This document shows positions 32,888-42,880 of a DNA stretch of 49,130 bases, piece after piece. How positions within the stretch are numbered: position 1 is the first letter of the stretch; every line of letters begins with the position of its first letter. Source of the DNA: Clostridiales bacterium (GTDB lineage: Bacteria; Bacillota; Clostridia; Oscillospirales; Butyricicoccaceae); contig JALFIV010000076.1 in NCBI GenBank assembly GCA_022775385.1, positions 1 to 49,130 of the forward strand, written 5' to 3'. Under the pieces are notes generated by a model. It saw nothing but the letters and a program-made list of their open reading frames with translations. It ran no database searches and had not been told where the DNA came from. The translations under genes were made by a program, and so were the position numbers.

Positions 32888-33610
32888 TTAAAAATGTCCG
32901 CCGCCTACATAATGCGTCGTGTAATATGTACTGTTCAGGCTGGAGGTAATGACACCAACCGAAGAGTTTGCCGCGTGGATCATATCGCCGTTGCCGACAT
33001 AGATTCCCACGTGACCGACGGATTTTCCGCCTGCCGTGCTGGAGAAGAATACCAGATCACCCGGCTGGAGTGCAGATTTAGCTACCTTCGTGCATGCCGC
33101 ATACTGGCTGGACGAGGTGCGCGGAATGACCTTGCCGTTCTTGCCGTAGATGTACTGGCAGAAGCCGGAGCAGTCAAAGCTGTTCGGTCCGGTTGCACCG
33201 TAGACATACGGCTTGCCGAGCAGGCTCTTTGCCATGGAGCAGACGTTCGTGCGGAACGAGCTGCCGGAAGAAGCACTGCCGTTCAGGCTGCCTTCGTTCT
33301 GGCTGAGCGAATCCGAGCTGGAGGAATTGTTGCTGCTGACCTTTTGAACGTAGGTCTTGCGGACGTATCCCTTTTTGCCGTTGACCTTGACCTGATACCA
33401 CTTGCCGTTCTTGGATGTCTTCAGTACCGTGCGGGTAGAACCCTTCTTCATTACCGTAACAACCTTGCTGGATGTCTTCGCCGATTTGCGGAGATTGACA
33501 TTGACCTTTGCCGTTACCTTGGTTGCCGCGAGTGCAGACGTTGCCAGAACCGCTGCCATGATGACAGAAGTCAGGAACACTCTCCACTTTTTGCTTCGAA
33601 AGAAGTGCAT
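32888..33610 (-). CDS. Secreted SH3-NlpC/P60 cell-wall hydrolase
   Basis: The 240-residue protein has a signal peptide (basic start, hydrophobic TSVIMAAVLATSALA). A bacterial SH3 domain follows (about 33-90), then a Ser-rich linker (about 92-118) and an NlpC/P60 cysteine-peptidase domain with Cys in DCSGF (about 147) and His in GHVGIYVG (about 200). Such enzymes cut peptidoglycan stem peptides. The start was set at ATG 33610 with GGGAGG upstream. It is paralogous to the gene at 34040-34699 in the same orientation. The gap to 33985 shows no gene. Confidence 0.93.
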   Translation of the reverse strand: MHFFRSKKWRVFLTSVIMAAVLATSALAATKVTAKVNVNLRKSAKTSSKVVTVMKKGSTRTVLKTSKNGKWYQVKVNGKKGYVRKTYVQKVSSNNSSSSDSLSQNEGSLNGSASSGSSFRTNVCSMAKSLLGKPYVYGATGPNSFDCSGFCQYIYGKNGKVIPRTSSSQYAACTKVAKSALQPGDLVFFSSTAGGKSVGHVGIYVGNGDMIHAANSSVGVITSSLNSTYYTTHYVGGGHF

Positions 33611-33978
33611 ATCCCGTTTTCCTCCCAATCCGATTTATTGATCAGCCGAATCGCTGTGTAATTTCTTTGAATCTGTTTTGTAATCGATTTGTAATTATAA
33701 TACACGGTTCTATGTGAAATGTCAAGAGAAATCCCGAAAAAACCCGTTTCCACAGGTTTTTTTCGCACTTTTATCGTGTTATTTTCGCAATTTTCAGAGC
33801 GGAAAAGTGATGATTTCCGTTTGTTCTTTCTGATATTCCTCATTTTTGTACATTTTTTCTCATTTGAAATTTTTTTGTCTTTTTTCCTGTATTCCGCCCT
33901 TCCGGATTGTAATCATCCCCATCGGACGTCTGTCATCTTCTGTTTCCGAACTGTATGCATAACACGATAAATCAAACA

Positions 33979-34010
33979 GAAAAAGCGGACGGAGCTGCCG
34001 CTCCGCCCGC
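33979..34010 (-). terminator. Terminator of the second NlpC/P60 gene
   Basis: GCGG-N2-GGAG pairs with CTCC-N2-CCGC around a short loop, followed by TTTTT on the minus strand. Confidence 0.8.
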
Positions 34011-34039
34011 CTTTCCGCTCCGCTCATCCGGGATCTGTA

Positions 34040-34699
34040 TCAATAATATCCCGCCCCTACATAATGAGAGGAGTAATAGGAACTATTCAAGTTGGATGTA
34101 ATCACGCCGACGGAAGAGTTGGCGGCGTGGGCAATTTTGTTGTTGCCGACGTAGATTGCGACATGTCCCACCGAACGTCCGCCCGCACTGCTTGAAAAGA
34201 ACACCAGATATCCCTTTTTCAATTTGGACTTGGAGACCTTTTTGCACGAAGCATACTGCGCGGAGGAGGTGCGCGGGATGGATCTGCCGCAGTATTTATA
34301 GATGTACTGTGTATATCCGGAACAGTCAAAGCTGTTCGGTCCGGTCGCGCCCCAGACATACCGCTTGCCGAGCAGGGAATTTGCCTTGGCACAGACATTG
34401 GCGAAGAAATCGCTGTCCGAGGTCGATGTGGTGCCAGCCTTCTGGACATAATTCCTGTTGACGTAGCCGACCTTTCCGTTTACCTTGACCTTGTACCACT
34501 TGCCGCTCTTGGATGTCGCGAGTACCGTGCGCGTCATGCCCTTCTTCATCACCGTGCGCACACTGCTGGACGTCGTGGCCTTCTTTCTGACATTGACATT
34601 TGCTGTTGCAGTGACTTTGGCGGCCATAGCGCTGGTCGCCAGCATCATGATCAGCATGACTGCCGTGACTGCAAGTTTGAAGTGTTTGCTATGCGTCAT
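34040..34699 (-). CDS. Secreted SH3-NlpC/P60 cell-wall hydrolase, paralog
   Basis: The 219-residue protein has the same layout as its neighbour: signal peptide, one SH3 domain (about 28-84) and a catalytic domain with Cys in DCSGY (about 126) and His in GHVAIYVG (about 179). The Ser-rich linker is much shorter. The C-terminal tails are nearly parallel (HAANSSVGVITS). The start was set at ATG 34699 behind AAAGGAG. The gap from 34700 to 34980 is AT-rich and empty apart from likely promoter sequence. Confidence 0.93.
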   Translation of the reverse strand: MTHSKHFKLAVTAVMLIMMLATSAMAAKVTATANVNVRKKATTSSSVRTVMKKGMTRTVLATSKSGKWYKVKVNGKVGYVNRNYVQKAGTTSTSDSDFFANVCAKANSLLGKRYVWGATGPNSFDCSGYTQYIYKYCGRSIPRTSSAQYASCKKVSKSKLKKGYLVFFSSSAGGRSVGHVAIYVGNNKIAHAANSSVGVITSNLNSSYYSSHYVGAGYY

Positions 34700-34982
34700 T
34701 TTCCTGACAGCTCCTTTCTTTAATCCGGTCACAATCTCCCTCGTGTTTTTATTTTGAAACTTATTTGTAACCGTTTTGTAATATTATAATAAAGCTGCCG
34801 CCAATTGTCAACCGCAAAACACGTTTATTTTTCACTTTTTTCTCGTACTATTTCGACATTTATCCCAATATTCTACTGATTCTTTGGTTTTTCTGTATTT
34901 CTAAAATTACAAAACCGTTATTACTTTGTTATTTAAAATGACAATCCGGATTTCATTTTGTAATCATATATGTAATCAAAAA

Positions 34983-35013
34983 ACGGAGCCGCAGAAACCT
35001 CTGCCGACTCCGT
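34983..35013 (-). terminator. Terminator of the nudC-alaX operon
   Basis: ACGGAG and GCAGA arms pair with TCTGC and CTCCGT, followed on the minus strand by a run of T. Confidence 0.88.
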
Positions 35014-35034
35014 CTGTCATTTTTCTTGATTTGT

Positions 35035-36213
35035 TCAGCCTTCCAGCCCTGCGAAAATCTCCCGCAGCTGCTGCTCGGTCGCCTGAAGCGAGCCCTGCAC
35101 CATCTCGGCAGAGCCGCCGCCGCGGGCAGAGCAGGTCTCTTTGAGCTGCTGATTGAGCACTCTCGCGTCCGGACCGGCCGAGCCGATGATGTAGCGGTAG
35201 CCGCTGTCGTCCGAACCGACAAACACGCCGCACAGACCGGTGCAGCGCGCAGTCAGCAGATTGACCAGTTCGCGCTGGGCGTTCTTGTCCATCTCGGCTT
35301 CAAACAGGCATGCGTTCGCGGTTCCCTCGGGGATGCGCTCCGCCTTTCCGGCCGCGAGCTGCTTGTTCAGCGCCGTCAGCTCGAGCTTGAGCTTTGCCGT
35401 CTCATCCAGCAGTTTGTCCACCGCTTTGGCAACCTGTTCCTGCTTGGCAGACAGTGCCGCGCTGATCGCCTCGACCTGCTTCTGCTTCATCTGCGCATCC
35501 GCCAGACCGCGCGCACCGCACAGGATATTCAGCCGGATACCTGACTTATACTTCGCCGCGCGGACGATCTTGATCTGACCGATCTCGCCGGTGCGTGCGA
35601 CCTGCGGCGCACAGCAGGCGCAGACATCGACACCCGGGAACGTGACAATGCGCACCGGACCGTCGATCTCGATCTTGCTGCGGTATTCCAGCGTCGCCAG
35701 CACCTCCGGCGACGGATACTCCGCAATCACCTCAATGTTGCGGTATACGACCTCATTGGCGCGGCGCTCGATGTCCTCGACCTGCTCCGGCGTCATCATG
35801 CCGTCCAGATCGAGTGTGACCTCGTTTGCGCTCAGATGAAAGCCGACGTTGTTGTAGCCGAACGTCGAGTGGATCAGACCGGACAGGATGTGCTCGCCGG
35901 AATGCTGCTGCATATCCGAAAACCGCTTGTTCCAGTCGATCTCACCGCGCACCTCGGTGCCTGCCGGAATCTCGTTCTTGACCATATGGCGGATGACATT
36001 CTGCTTGTCGACCTGCGCATCGCGCACCGCAATGCGCTGCTCACCGACAAACAGACTGCCGATATCCGAGGTCTGACCGCCCTCCTCCGGGAAAAAGCAG
36101 GTCTGATCCAGAATGACCGCAAAGCCCTTCCTGACCGGCTCACAGGCAAGCACGGTCGCGGTAAAGCTGGTGCGGTAGGCGTCCTCGTCAAATAACCGTC
36201 TTGTCGCCTGCAT
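35035..36213 (-). CDS. Alanyl-tRNA editing protein, AlaX-L type, with a substituted zinc ligand
   Basis: The 392-residue protein matches the long AlaX class: an AlaRS-like N-terminal region (FFPEEGGQTSD), the editing domain with HSGEH (residues 104-108), a coiled coil (about 235-300) and a DHHA1-like C-terminus (ARGGGSAEMVQGS). These enzymes hydrolyse Ser-tRNA(Ala). The usual CxxxH zinc motif appears here as CCAPQ (200-204), with Gln in place of His, which might weaken zinc binding or shift specificity. It lies 3 bases after nudC in one operon. Confidence 0.9.
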   Translation of the reverse strand: MQATRRLFDEDAYRTSFTATVLACEPVRKGFAVILDQTCFFPEEGGQTSDIGSLFVGEQRIAVRDAQVDKQNVIRHMVKNEIPAGTEVRGEIDWNKRFSDMQQHSGEHILSGLIHSTFGYNNVGFHLSANEVTLDLDGMMTPEQVEDIERRANEVVYRNIEVIAEYPSPEVLATLEYRSKIEIDGPVRIVTFPGVDVCACCAPQVARTGEIGQIKIVRAAKYKSGIRLNILCGARGLADAQMKQKQVEAISAALSAKQEQVAKAVDKLLDETAKLKLELTALNKQLAAGKAERIPEGTANACLFEAEMDKNAQRELVNLLTARCTGLCGVFVGSDDSGYRYIIGSAGPDARVLNQQLKETCSARGGGSAEMVQGSLQATEQQLREIFAGLEG

Positions 36214-36216
36214 CGC

Positions 36217-37047
36217 TCACACCTTCCCCTGCCGGAACATCTCCATCATGTGATGGGTGATATCAATCGGAGCCTCGTTGACCGGCATGGTATCGCGTGT
36301 GAACCACTTTGCCTCCTTGAGCTCTTCCTCCTGAATATGTACCGTGTCGTCGCCGTCCAGATCGGCAAAGAAGCCGATCATCAGCGAGGACGAGAAGCCC
36401 CACGGCTGGTTGACGTACGGGCGGATGTTCTTGATCTTGAGTCCGACCTCTTCCATCGCCTCGCGCGCGGCGGTCTGCTCCAAGGTCTCACCGATCTCCG
36501 TGTAGCCGGCAACCAGTGAGAAAATCGCGTTCGGACGGACGGCGGAACGGGTCAGCAGGATGCGGTCGCCGTCCGTGATGGCGACAATGATCGCCGGACA
36601 GATGACCGGAAACGCAAGATGACCGCAGCTGTCGCACTTCATCGCGCGCTCCTTCTCATCCGGATGCATCGGCTTGCCGCACACGCCGCAGAACCGATGG
36701 GTGTTGTACCACGTGCGCAGGTGCATTGCGGTCGCACAGGCGAGCTGCAGCTCCGGCTCGGTCTTGCCGTACGAGCGGACATTGACGTGATCCGACTGCG
36801 CAATGAACTCCGCCGGAACGCGCGGCGCGAGGAAGCAGTGTCTGCCGTCCACCGCAAACAGATAGACAAAGCTGTCCTCCTTGGTGAACGGCTGATCCAT
36901 CACCTGCTCATAGGTATACGGTCTGCCGGTCTCACGGTTTACCAACAGCTCTCCTTTATCAAATGCCAGAACGAGATCGGCATGCTGCGGCGCATACGGA
37001 ACATACGCATTGTCCAGCGTATGCGGCGCGATCTCCTGAATCATCAT
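36217..37047 (-). CDS. nudC: NADH pyrophosphatase / RNA decapping hydrolase NudC
   Basis: The 276-residue Nudix enzyme splits NAD(H) and can remove NAD caps from RNA. It has a zinc ribbon (CGVCGKP, then MKCDSCGH), the Nudix box GYTEIGETLEQTAAREAMEE and, downstream, NQPWGFSSS, a variant of the SQPWPFP signature that marks NudC. The start was set at ATG 37047 with AAGGAA 7 bases upstream. It is the first gene of an operon with alaX. Confidence 0.93.
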   Translation of the reverse strand: MMIQEIAPHTLDNAYVPYAPQHADLVLAFDKGELLVNRETGRPYTYEQVMDQPFTKEDSFVYLFAVDGRHCFLAPRVPAEFIAQSDHVNVRSYGKTEPELQLACATAMHLRTWYNTHRFCGVCGKPMHPDEKERAMKCDSCGHLAFPVICPAIIVAITDGDRILLTRSAVRPNAIFSLVAGYTEIGETLEQTAAREAMEEVGLKIKNIRPYVNQPWGFSSSLMIGFFADLDGDDTVHIQEEELKEAKWFTRDTMPVNEAPIDITHHMMEMFRQGKV

Positions 37048-37147
37048 AGTTTGGTTCCTTCTTTCTGATATTGTCCGATTGTATCCCTGATTGTGACACA
37101 ATCCTTTCCTATTATAATCAACCGGACAAAGAAATACAAGGACGCAA

Positions 37148-37177
37148 TTTACTTCCCGCGCCGTTTTGTATTATAAT
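37148..37177 (+). promoter_or_regulatory. Promoter of the TetR gene
   Basis: TTTACT (37148-37153) and TATAAT (37172-37177) are 18 bases apart. A GTCA-N6-TGAC dyad follows just before the start codon and may be an autoregulatory site. Confidence 0.6.
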
Positions 37178-37208
37178 AAGGTCAACTGACTGACTATGAG
37201 GTGACACT

Positions 37209-37805
37209 ATGAGCCGAAAGGATTCCCGCAACACCAAGGGACGCATTGTCAACGCCGCGTGGGAGCTGTTCTATGAACAGGGATACGACGACACCACAAT
37301 CGACGACATCGTCGAGCGGTCGGAGACCTCCAAGGGATCGTTCTACCATTACTTCGAGAGCAAGGACGCCCTGCTCTCCACCCTCTCCGTCCTGTTCGAC
37401 AACAAATATGAAGAACTCCAGCAGACGCTCGATCCAGAGATGAGCTGTTTTGACAAGCTGATGTTCCTCAACCGCGAACTGTTCAAGATGATCGAGAACA
37501 GCGTCCCGATCGAACTGCTCGCCCGTCTGTTCTCCTCCCAGCTGATCACGGTCGGCGAGCGCCACCTGCTCGACCAGAGCCGCGGATACTACCGCCTCCT
37601 GCGCCGCCTGATTATCGAGGGGCAGAACCGCGGAGAGATCCGCACGGATTTCTCGGTCAACGAAATTGTCAAGGCCTACGCCCTGTGCGAACGCGGCATC
37701 ATGTACGACTGGTGCATCTGCGGCGGGAACTACTCGCTGTATCAGTATTCCAGTACCATTCTTCCGACACTGTTTCGTTCATTTACCGTCCAGCCGGAAT
37801 CATGA
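37209..37805 (+). CDS. TetR-family regulator
   Basis: The 198-residue protein has an N-terminal TetR helix-turn-helix (AAWELFYEQGYDDTTIDDI, then SKGSFYHYFESKDALL) and a helical ligand-binding domain. ATG 37209 follows GAGGTG. It is divergent from nudC and lies upstream of putP, separated from it by about 180 bases with an inverted repeat, so putP is a possible target. No ligand can be inferred. Confidence 0.92.
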   Translation: MSRKDSRNTKGRIVNAAWELFYEQGYDDTTIDDIVERSETSKGSFYHYFESKDALLSTLSVLFDNKYEELQQTLDPEMSCFDKLMFLNRELFKMIENSVPIELLARLFSSQLITVGERHLLDQSRGYYRLLRRLIIEGQNRGEIRTDFSVNEIVKAYALCERGIMYDWCICGGNYSLYQYSSTILPTLFRSFTVQPES

Positions 37806-37885
37806 CATATTGTTTTGATTCCTCGTTTTTCTCAAAGATCTCCCGCAAAACAACCAATCTATTTTGCAAATACGAGTTTTTTCAG

Positions 37886-37915
37886 TATGAACTTCATTCT
37901 AGTATTTAGTTCATA
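37886..37915. promoter_or_regulatory. Inverted repeat upstream of putP
   Basis: TATGAAC (37886-37892) and GTTCATA (37909-37915) face each other across 16 bases, about 70 bases before the putP start. It is a candidate operator for the TetR protein or another regulator. Confidence 0.45.
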
Positions 37916-37986
37916 TTTCCGTTCAATCCAAAGCAGTGTACAATAACTCTTGTATTTGTAAATAAATTGTTAAAGGAGATTGTTAT

Positions 37987-39513
37987 ATGTCGTCCCAAAT
38001 GTGTATCATTGTGGCAATCCTGGCGTATCTCGTCTTGATGCTGTGTGTCGGATGGTACTTCTCCAACCGCAACAAGACTACCGATGATTTCTATCTCGGC
38101 GGCCGAAAACTCGGTCCGTTTGTCGTTGCGATGAGTGCGGAGGCCTCCGACATGAGTTCCTGGCTGCTGATGGGTCTGCCGGGTCTGGCGTACCTGACCG
38201 GTATCTGCGATCCGGGCTGGACCGCAATCGGTCTTGCGATCGGCACCTACCTCAACTGGCTGTTCGTCGCACGAAAGATCCGTCTGTACACCCATGCGAC
38301 AAACTCGATCACCCTGCCTTCCTTCTTCTCCAACCGCTACGGCGACAAGAAGAGCGTTCTGGCGGGCATCGCAGCCGTTATCATCATCATTTTCTTCATC
38401 CCGTACACCGCATCCGGCTTTGCTGCCTGCGGCAAGCTGTTCCACTCGATGTTCGGCATCGACTACACGGTTGCCATGGTAGCCTGCGCAATCATCATCA
38501 TCCTGTACTGCGCGATGGGCGGCTTTATGGCGGCAAGCACCACCGACCTGATCCAGAGCATCGTCATGTCGATTGCGCTGGTATCCATCGTCGTCTACGG
38601 TGTCCATACCGCCGGCGGCATGGATGTCGTCATCGAGAATGCAAAGTCCATGCCGGGCTACCTGTCCATGCTCAGCACGCACAGTGCGGAGACCGGTGAA
38701 GCACAGCCGTACGGTCTGCTGTCCATCGCCTCTATCCTCGCATGGGGTCTCGGCTACTTTGGTATGCCGCACATCCTGCTCCGCTTTATGGCGATTGAGG
38801 ATGAGAACAAGCTCAAGCTCTCCCGCCGTGTCGCAACCGTCTGGGTTGTCATCGCCATGGGCGTTGCGATCCTGATCGGCATCATCGGCAGTGCACTGAC
38901 CAAGGTCGGCGCACTCGGCGCACTGGACGGCTCGGACTCCGAGACCATCATCGTCCGCATCGCGGATCTGATCAGCCAGCACGGTGTACTCGCCGCCCTG
39001 CTCTGCGGCGTCATCCTCGCCGGCATTCTCGCCGCAACGATGTCCACCTCCGACTCCCAGCTGCTGACCGCGGCATCCGGCGTCTCCGAGAACATCTTCG
39101 GCGATATCCTCCACATCAAGATGGACGAGAAGAAAAAGCTTCTGGTTGCCCGTGCAACGCTGGTTGTCATCGCGGTCATCGCGGTATTCCTCGCACGCGA
39201 CCCGAACAGCTCGGTATTCCGCATCGTCTCGTTCGCCTGGGCGGGCTTCGGCGCGACCTTCGGACCGGTTGTCCTGCTCGCGCTGTTCTGGAAGCGCTCC
39301 AATATGTACGGCGCGCTGTGCGGCATGGTTTCCGGCGGCATCATGGTATTCCTCTGGAAGTTCGTCATCTCGACGCTCGGCGGCGTATTCGCCATCTACG
39401 AACTGCTTCCGGCATTTGTCATCGCACTGGTTGTCAACATCGTTGTCAGCCTGATCACACCGGCTCCGTCTCAGGAGATTCAGGACACCTTCGAGTCCGT
39501 CAAAAAGATGTAA
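37987..39513 (+). CDS. putP: Sodium/proline symporter
   Basis: The 508-residue protein is a sodium:solute symporter with about 13 transmembrane helices. PutP-like segments are [20 protein letters not shown], the [10 protein letters not shown] that follows, and [18 protein letters not shown] in the second half. It imports proline or a related solute with sodium. ATG 37987 follows AAAGGAG. Single gene with a terminator. Confidence 0.92.
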   Translation: MSSQMCIIVAILAYLVLMLCVGWYFSNRNKTTDDFYLGGRKLGPFVVAMSAEASDMSSWLLMGLPGLAYLTGICDPGWTAIGLAIGTYLNWLFVARKIRLYTHATNSITLPSFFSNRYGDKKSVLAGIAAVIIIIFFIPYTASGFAACGKLFHSMFGIDYTVAMVACAIIIILYCAMGGFMAASTTDLIQSIVMSIALVSIVVYGVHTAGGMDVVIENAKSMPGYLSMLSTHSAETGEAQPYGLLSIASILAWGLGYFGMPHILLRFMAIEDENKLKLSRRVATVWVVIAMGVAILIGIIGSALTKVGALGALDGSDSETIIVRIADLISQHGVLAALLCGVILAGILAATMSTSDSQLLTAASGVSENIFGDILHIKMDEKKKLLVARATLVVIAVIAVFLARDPNSSVFRIVSFAWAGFGATFGPVVLLALFWKRSNMYGALCGMVSGGIMVFLWKFVISTLGGVFAIYELLPAFVIALVVNIVVSLITPAPSQEIQDTFESVKKM

Positions 39514-39527
39514 CACAAACTGACTCC

Positions 39528-39560
39528 AAGACCTTCCCGCATCGGGGAGGTCTTTCTTTT
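39528..39560 (+). terminator. Terminator of putP
   Basis: AAGACCTTCCC/GGG(G)AGGTCTT is followed by TCTTTTT. Confidence 0.88.
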
Positions 39561-39611
39561 TCGTTCAGAAATGATATAATAAAAGCAATCAACGAGAATC
39601 GAGGGACTACC

Positions 39612-40694
39612 ATGCAAGAACTTCATCAGGTCACCCATATCGACAACGTCCGCCTGAGCGATGACGGCGCCGCCGTCGTCATCATCGACCAGACCCAGCT
39701 CCCCAACCGCACGGTGTATCTGACCCTGCGCACGGCGGAGGAGTTGTTCGATGCGATCCGCACGCTCAAGGTGCGCGGTGCACCGGCGATCGGCATCTGT
39801 GCCGGATATGCCCTGTATGTCCTCGCACAGCAGATTTCCGCAGAGACATTCCCTGACTTTCTCACCGAGCTGCAGCGTCAGGCGGCGTATCTGAACGCCT
39901 CCCGCCCGACCGCGGTCAATCTGAGCTGGGCGCTCCGCCGCATGATGGACACCGCACGCCGCGCGCAGTCCACGGAAGAGGCGCTCACCCTTCTTCAGGC
40001 GGAATGTCTTGCAATCCATCGGGAGGATATCGAGATGTGCCGCCGGATATCAGAGAACGGTCTCTCGCTCATTCACGACGGCGACGGCATCCTGACCCAC
40101 TGCAACGCCGGTCCGCTCGCCACCTCGCGCTACGGCACCGCTCTCGGTCCGCTGTTTCTCGGACGGGAGCGCGGGATGCAGTTCCATGTGTTCTGTGACG
40201 AGACCCGTCCGCTCCTGCAGGGCGCGCGTCTGACCTCCTACGAGCTGTCCCGCGCCGGCATCGACACCACGCTGATCTGCGACAATATGGCGAGCATCGT
40301 CATGAAAAACGGCTGGATTCAGGCGTGCTTTGTCGGCTGCGACCGCGTCGCGGCGAACGGCGACACCGCCAACAAAATCGGCACAAGCGGCGTTGCGATT
40401 CTGGCGAAGCACTACGGCATCCCGTTCTATGTCCTCGGACCGACGTCGACCATCGACCTGTCCTGCGCGACCGGCGACGACATCACGATTGAGCTGCGCG
40501 ATCCGGCGGAAATCCGCGAGAAATTCTATCGGGAGCCGATGGCGCCGACAGACGTGGGTTGCTACAATCCGGCGTTTGACGTCACTGACCACACGCTGAT
40601 CTCGGGCATTGTGACCGAGTTCGGCATCTGCCGCGCCCCGTACACCGAGAGCCTGCGCGCCGTATTCCGCAAGAAAAAGGAGGAGCACGTATGA
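39612..40694 (+). CDS. mtnA: S-methyl-5-thioribose-1-phosphate isomerase
   Basis: The 360-residue enzyme converts methylthioribose-1-phosphate to methylthioribulose-1-phosphate in methionine salvage. It shows [14 protein letters not shown] (about 55-68), the catalytic Cys in [20 protein letters not shown] (about 160), [12 protein letters not shown] and the catalytic Asp in [17 protein letters not shown] (about 240). The start was set at ATG 39612 behind GAGGGA. Its stop overlaps the deaminase start (ATGA). Confidence 0.94.
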   Translation: MQELHQVTHIDNVRLSDDGAAVVIIDQTQLPNRTVYLTLRTAEELFDAIRTLKVRGAPAIGICAGYALYVLAQQISAETFPDFLTELQRQAAYLNASRPTAVNLSWALRRMMDTARRAQSTEEALTLLQAECLAIHREDIEMCRRISENGLSLIHDGDGILTHCNAGPLATSRYGTALGPLFLGRERGMQFHVFCDETRPLLQGARLTSYELSRAGIDTTLICDNMASIVMKNGWIQACFVGCDRVAANGDTANKIGTSGVAILAKHYGIPFYVLGPTSTIDLSCATGDDITIELRDPAEIREKFYREPMAPTDVGCYNPAFDVTDHTLISGIVTEFGICRAPYTESLRAVFRKKKEEHV

Positions 40695-41962
40695 ACACCC
40701 GATTTTATAACGCCCGCATCCTCACGATGACCGGCGATCTGACGCCGGTCTGGGGCGAGGTCTGGGTCGAGGGAAGCACCATCACCCATGTCGGCGCGTC
40801 CCAACCGTCTGACCTGCACTGGGATCGTGAGATCAACCTGAACGGCAATCTGCTCATGCCCGGCTTTGCCAATGCGCACACGCACTCGGCGATGACCTTC
40901 CTGCGCTCGTTTGCCGATGACCTGCCGCTGCAGGACTGGCTGAACACACAGGTGTTCCCGATGGAGGCAAAGCTGAACAAGGAGCACATCTATCATCTCT
41001 CCAAGCTCGCCATCCTGGAATACCTCACGAGCGGCATCACCTCGAACTTTGATATGTATCTCACGCCGGACTCCATCGTTCAGTCCTCCATCGACTGCGG
41101 CTTCCGCACGGTTCTCACCGGCGGGGTCAACGATTTCAGCCAGTCGGTCGAGCTGGTGGACGAGTGGTATCAGAAATACAACGGCTATCACGAGCTGATC
41201 TCGTTTACTCTCGGCTTCCACGCCGAATACACCAACTCCCGCGAGAATCTTGAGGGAATGGCGGCACTCGCAAAGAAGTATCGCGCGCCGGTCTACACCC
41301 ACAACTCCGAGACCGCATCGGAGGTACAGCAGTGCATTGACCGGACGGGCATGACGCCGACCGCTTATCTCGACTCCCTCGGTATGTTCGACTACGGCGG
41401 AGGCGGCTACCACTGCGTCCACATGACGGACGATGATCTCGAACTCTTCCGGGAGAAAAACCTCTCGGTCATCACCAATCCGGCGTCCAACCTCAAGCTC
41501 GCAAGCGGCATCGCGCCGATCTCAGACATCCTCGACCGCGGCATCAACCTTGCCATCGGCACAGACGGACCGGCGAGCAACAACTGTCTCGATATGTTCC
41601 GCGAGATGTTCCTTGTGACCGCACTGGCCAAGGTGCGTGAGAACAACGCGGCGGCAGTCAGCGCCCATGACGTCCTGCGCATGGCGACCACCGGCGGCGC
41701 GAAGGCAATGCTGCTCGACCGCTGCGGCACGGTGGAGACCGGAAAGCTCGCGGATCTTATCGTTCTCGATCTGAACCAGCCGAATATGCAGCCGCTCAAC
41801 AACATCGCCAAGAATATCGTCTACAGCGGCAGCAAACAGAATGTCGTGCTGACCATGGTGAACGGACGGATTTTGTACGAAAACGGTGCGTTTGACATCG
41901 GTTGTGACCCGGAAGAAGTATACCGCACCGCCCAACGGATTATCGACGAATTTACCGCATAA
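40691..41962 (+). CDS. mtaD: 5-methylthioadenosine/S-adenosylhomocysteine deaminase
   Basis: The 423-residue amidohydrolase removes the amino group of methylthioadenosine or S-adenosylhomocysteine. Metal ligands lie in NAHTHSAM (about 58-65), the His of LGFHAEYT (about 178), the His of VHMTDDD and the Asp of [13 protein letters not shown] follows AAGGAGG within mtnA, and the genes overlap by four bases. With mtnA this suggests a salvage route through methylthioinosine; the phosphorylase such a route needs is not in the window. Confidence 0.92.
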   Translation: MNTRFYNARILTMTGDLTPVWGEVWVEGSTITHVGASQPSDLHWDREINLNGNLLMPGFANAHTHSAMTFLRSFADDLPLQDWLNTQVFPMEAKLNKEHIYHLSKLAILEYLTSGITSNFDMYLTPDSIVQSSIDCGFRTVLTGGVNDFSQSVELVDEWYQKYNGYHELISFTLGFHAEYTNSRENLEGMAALAKKYRAPVYTHNSETASEVQQCIDRTGMTPTAYLDSLGMFDYGGGGYHCVHMTDDDLELFREKNLSVITNPASNLKLASGIAPISDILDRGINLAIGTDGPASNNCLDMFREMFLVTALAKVRENNAAAVSAHDVLRMATTGGAKAMLLDRCGTVETGKLADLIVLDLNQPNMQPLNNIAKNIVYSGSKQNVVLTMVNGRILYENGAFDIGCDPEEVYRTAQRIIDEFTA

Positions 41963-42132
41963 TTCCACTCCCTCTGTCCGAATGGGCGGAGGGAGTCGTT
42001 CGTGATTTTATCAAATTTTTACATAAGATTTCTGTCTATTTCGCCGAGAGATTGGCGGTTCTGCCAGTGACAACCGCGGTTTTAAGAGGGTATAATACAG
42101 ATAGAACCAGAACGCAAAGGAGTCATTTTTTC

Positions 42133-42843
42133 ATGAAGGACCGTGAACAGCTTCAATGCTGGATTCATCATTCCGCGGCGGTCGCCGGCGGATATCTCGG
42201 CATCTACGCCATCCTCTGCCGCGGGGATTTTCTCGGCAATGCGCAGACTGCCAACCTGATCTACCTCGTCCACAGTCTGATGGGACACAATCTGACGGAC
42301 GCTGTCCTGCGTCTCATCGCCGCCCTGCTGTATATGTCCGGCATCGCACTCACGGTTTTCGTCTCGAAAAAGTATCACGGCAATCTGCACATTCTGTCGC
42401 TCTGCGTCAACGCAGCTGCGATCGTCCTTCTCGGTCTGTTCCCGGAGGAGATGAACGCCGTGGTCGGTCTGTTCCCGATCTTTTTCGCCATGGCTGTCCA
42501 GTGGAACTCGTTCCCCGGCGCCTACGGCTATGTCTCCTCGACGATTTTCTCCACCAACAACCTGCGTCAGGTCGCCATTGCCCTCTCGGAGTACGCCATC
42601 ACCCACGACCGGAAGCAGCTGCACAAGGCGAAATTCTTCTGCGGAACGCTGCTCTGTTTCCATATCGGTGTGGCGATCTCCATCATCGCACACCATTTCT
42701 TCGGCATCCACAGCGTCTGGCTGTGCTATATCCCGCTCGCACTGACCGGCACACTGGTCTGCTGCGAGTGCAGAACCGACTCCGCAGCCGCTTTTCTCCC
42801 GCAAAAGGGCGCGGCGCTCAGCAAATTACCCGATCAAATGTAA
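42133..42843 (+). CDS. DUF1275 (YoaK-like) membrane protein
   Basis: The 236-residue protein has about six hydrophobic segments and the DUF1275 pattern (GGYLGIYAILCRGDFLGNAQ, where most relatives have a T-G-N motif, then AVQWNSFPGAYGYVSSTIFSTNN). Function is unknown; a transporter role is often assumed. The start was set at ATG 42133 with AAAGGAG about 10 bases upstream. A TATAAT box lies about 45 bases upstream. Confidence 0.87.
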   Translation: MKDREQLQCWIHHSAAVAGGYLGIYAILCRGDFLGNAQTANLIYLVHSLMGHNLTDAVLRLIAALLYMSGIALTVFVSKKYHGNLHILSLCVNAAAIVLLGLFPEEMNAVVGLFPIFFAMAVQWNSFPGAYGYVSSTIFSTNNLRQVAIALSEYAITHDRKQLHKAKFFCGTLLCFHIGVAISIIAHHFFGIHSVWLCYIPLALTGTLVCCECRTDSAAAFLPQKGAALSKLPDQM

Positions 42844-42880
42844 AAGACAGCGTGAATTCCGCTTCACGCTGTCTTTTTTC
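42842..42880. terminator. Bidirectional terminator
   Basis: AAAAGACAGCGTGAA pairs with TTCACGCTGTCTTTT between convergent genes; U-runs on both strands. Confidence 0.93.

Noticed and set aside
37906-39516. A 536-codon open frame on the minus strand
   Set aside because: It is antisense to putP and has no start signal or family motif.
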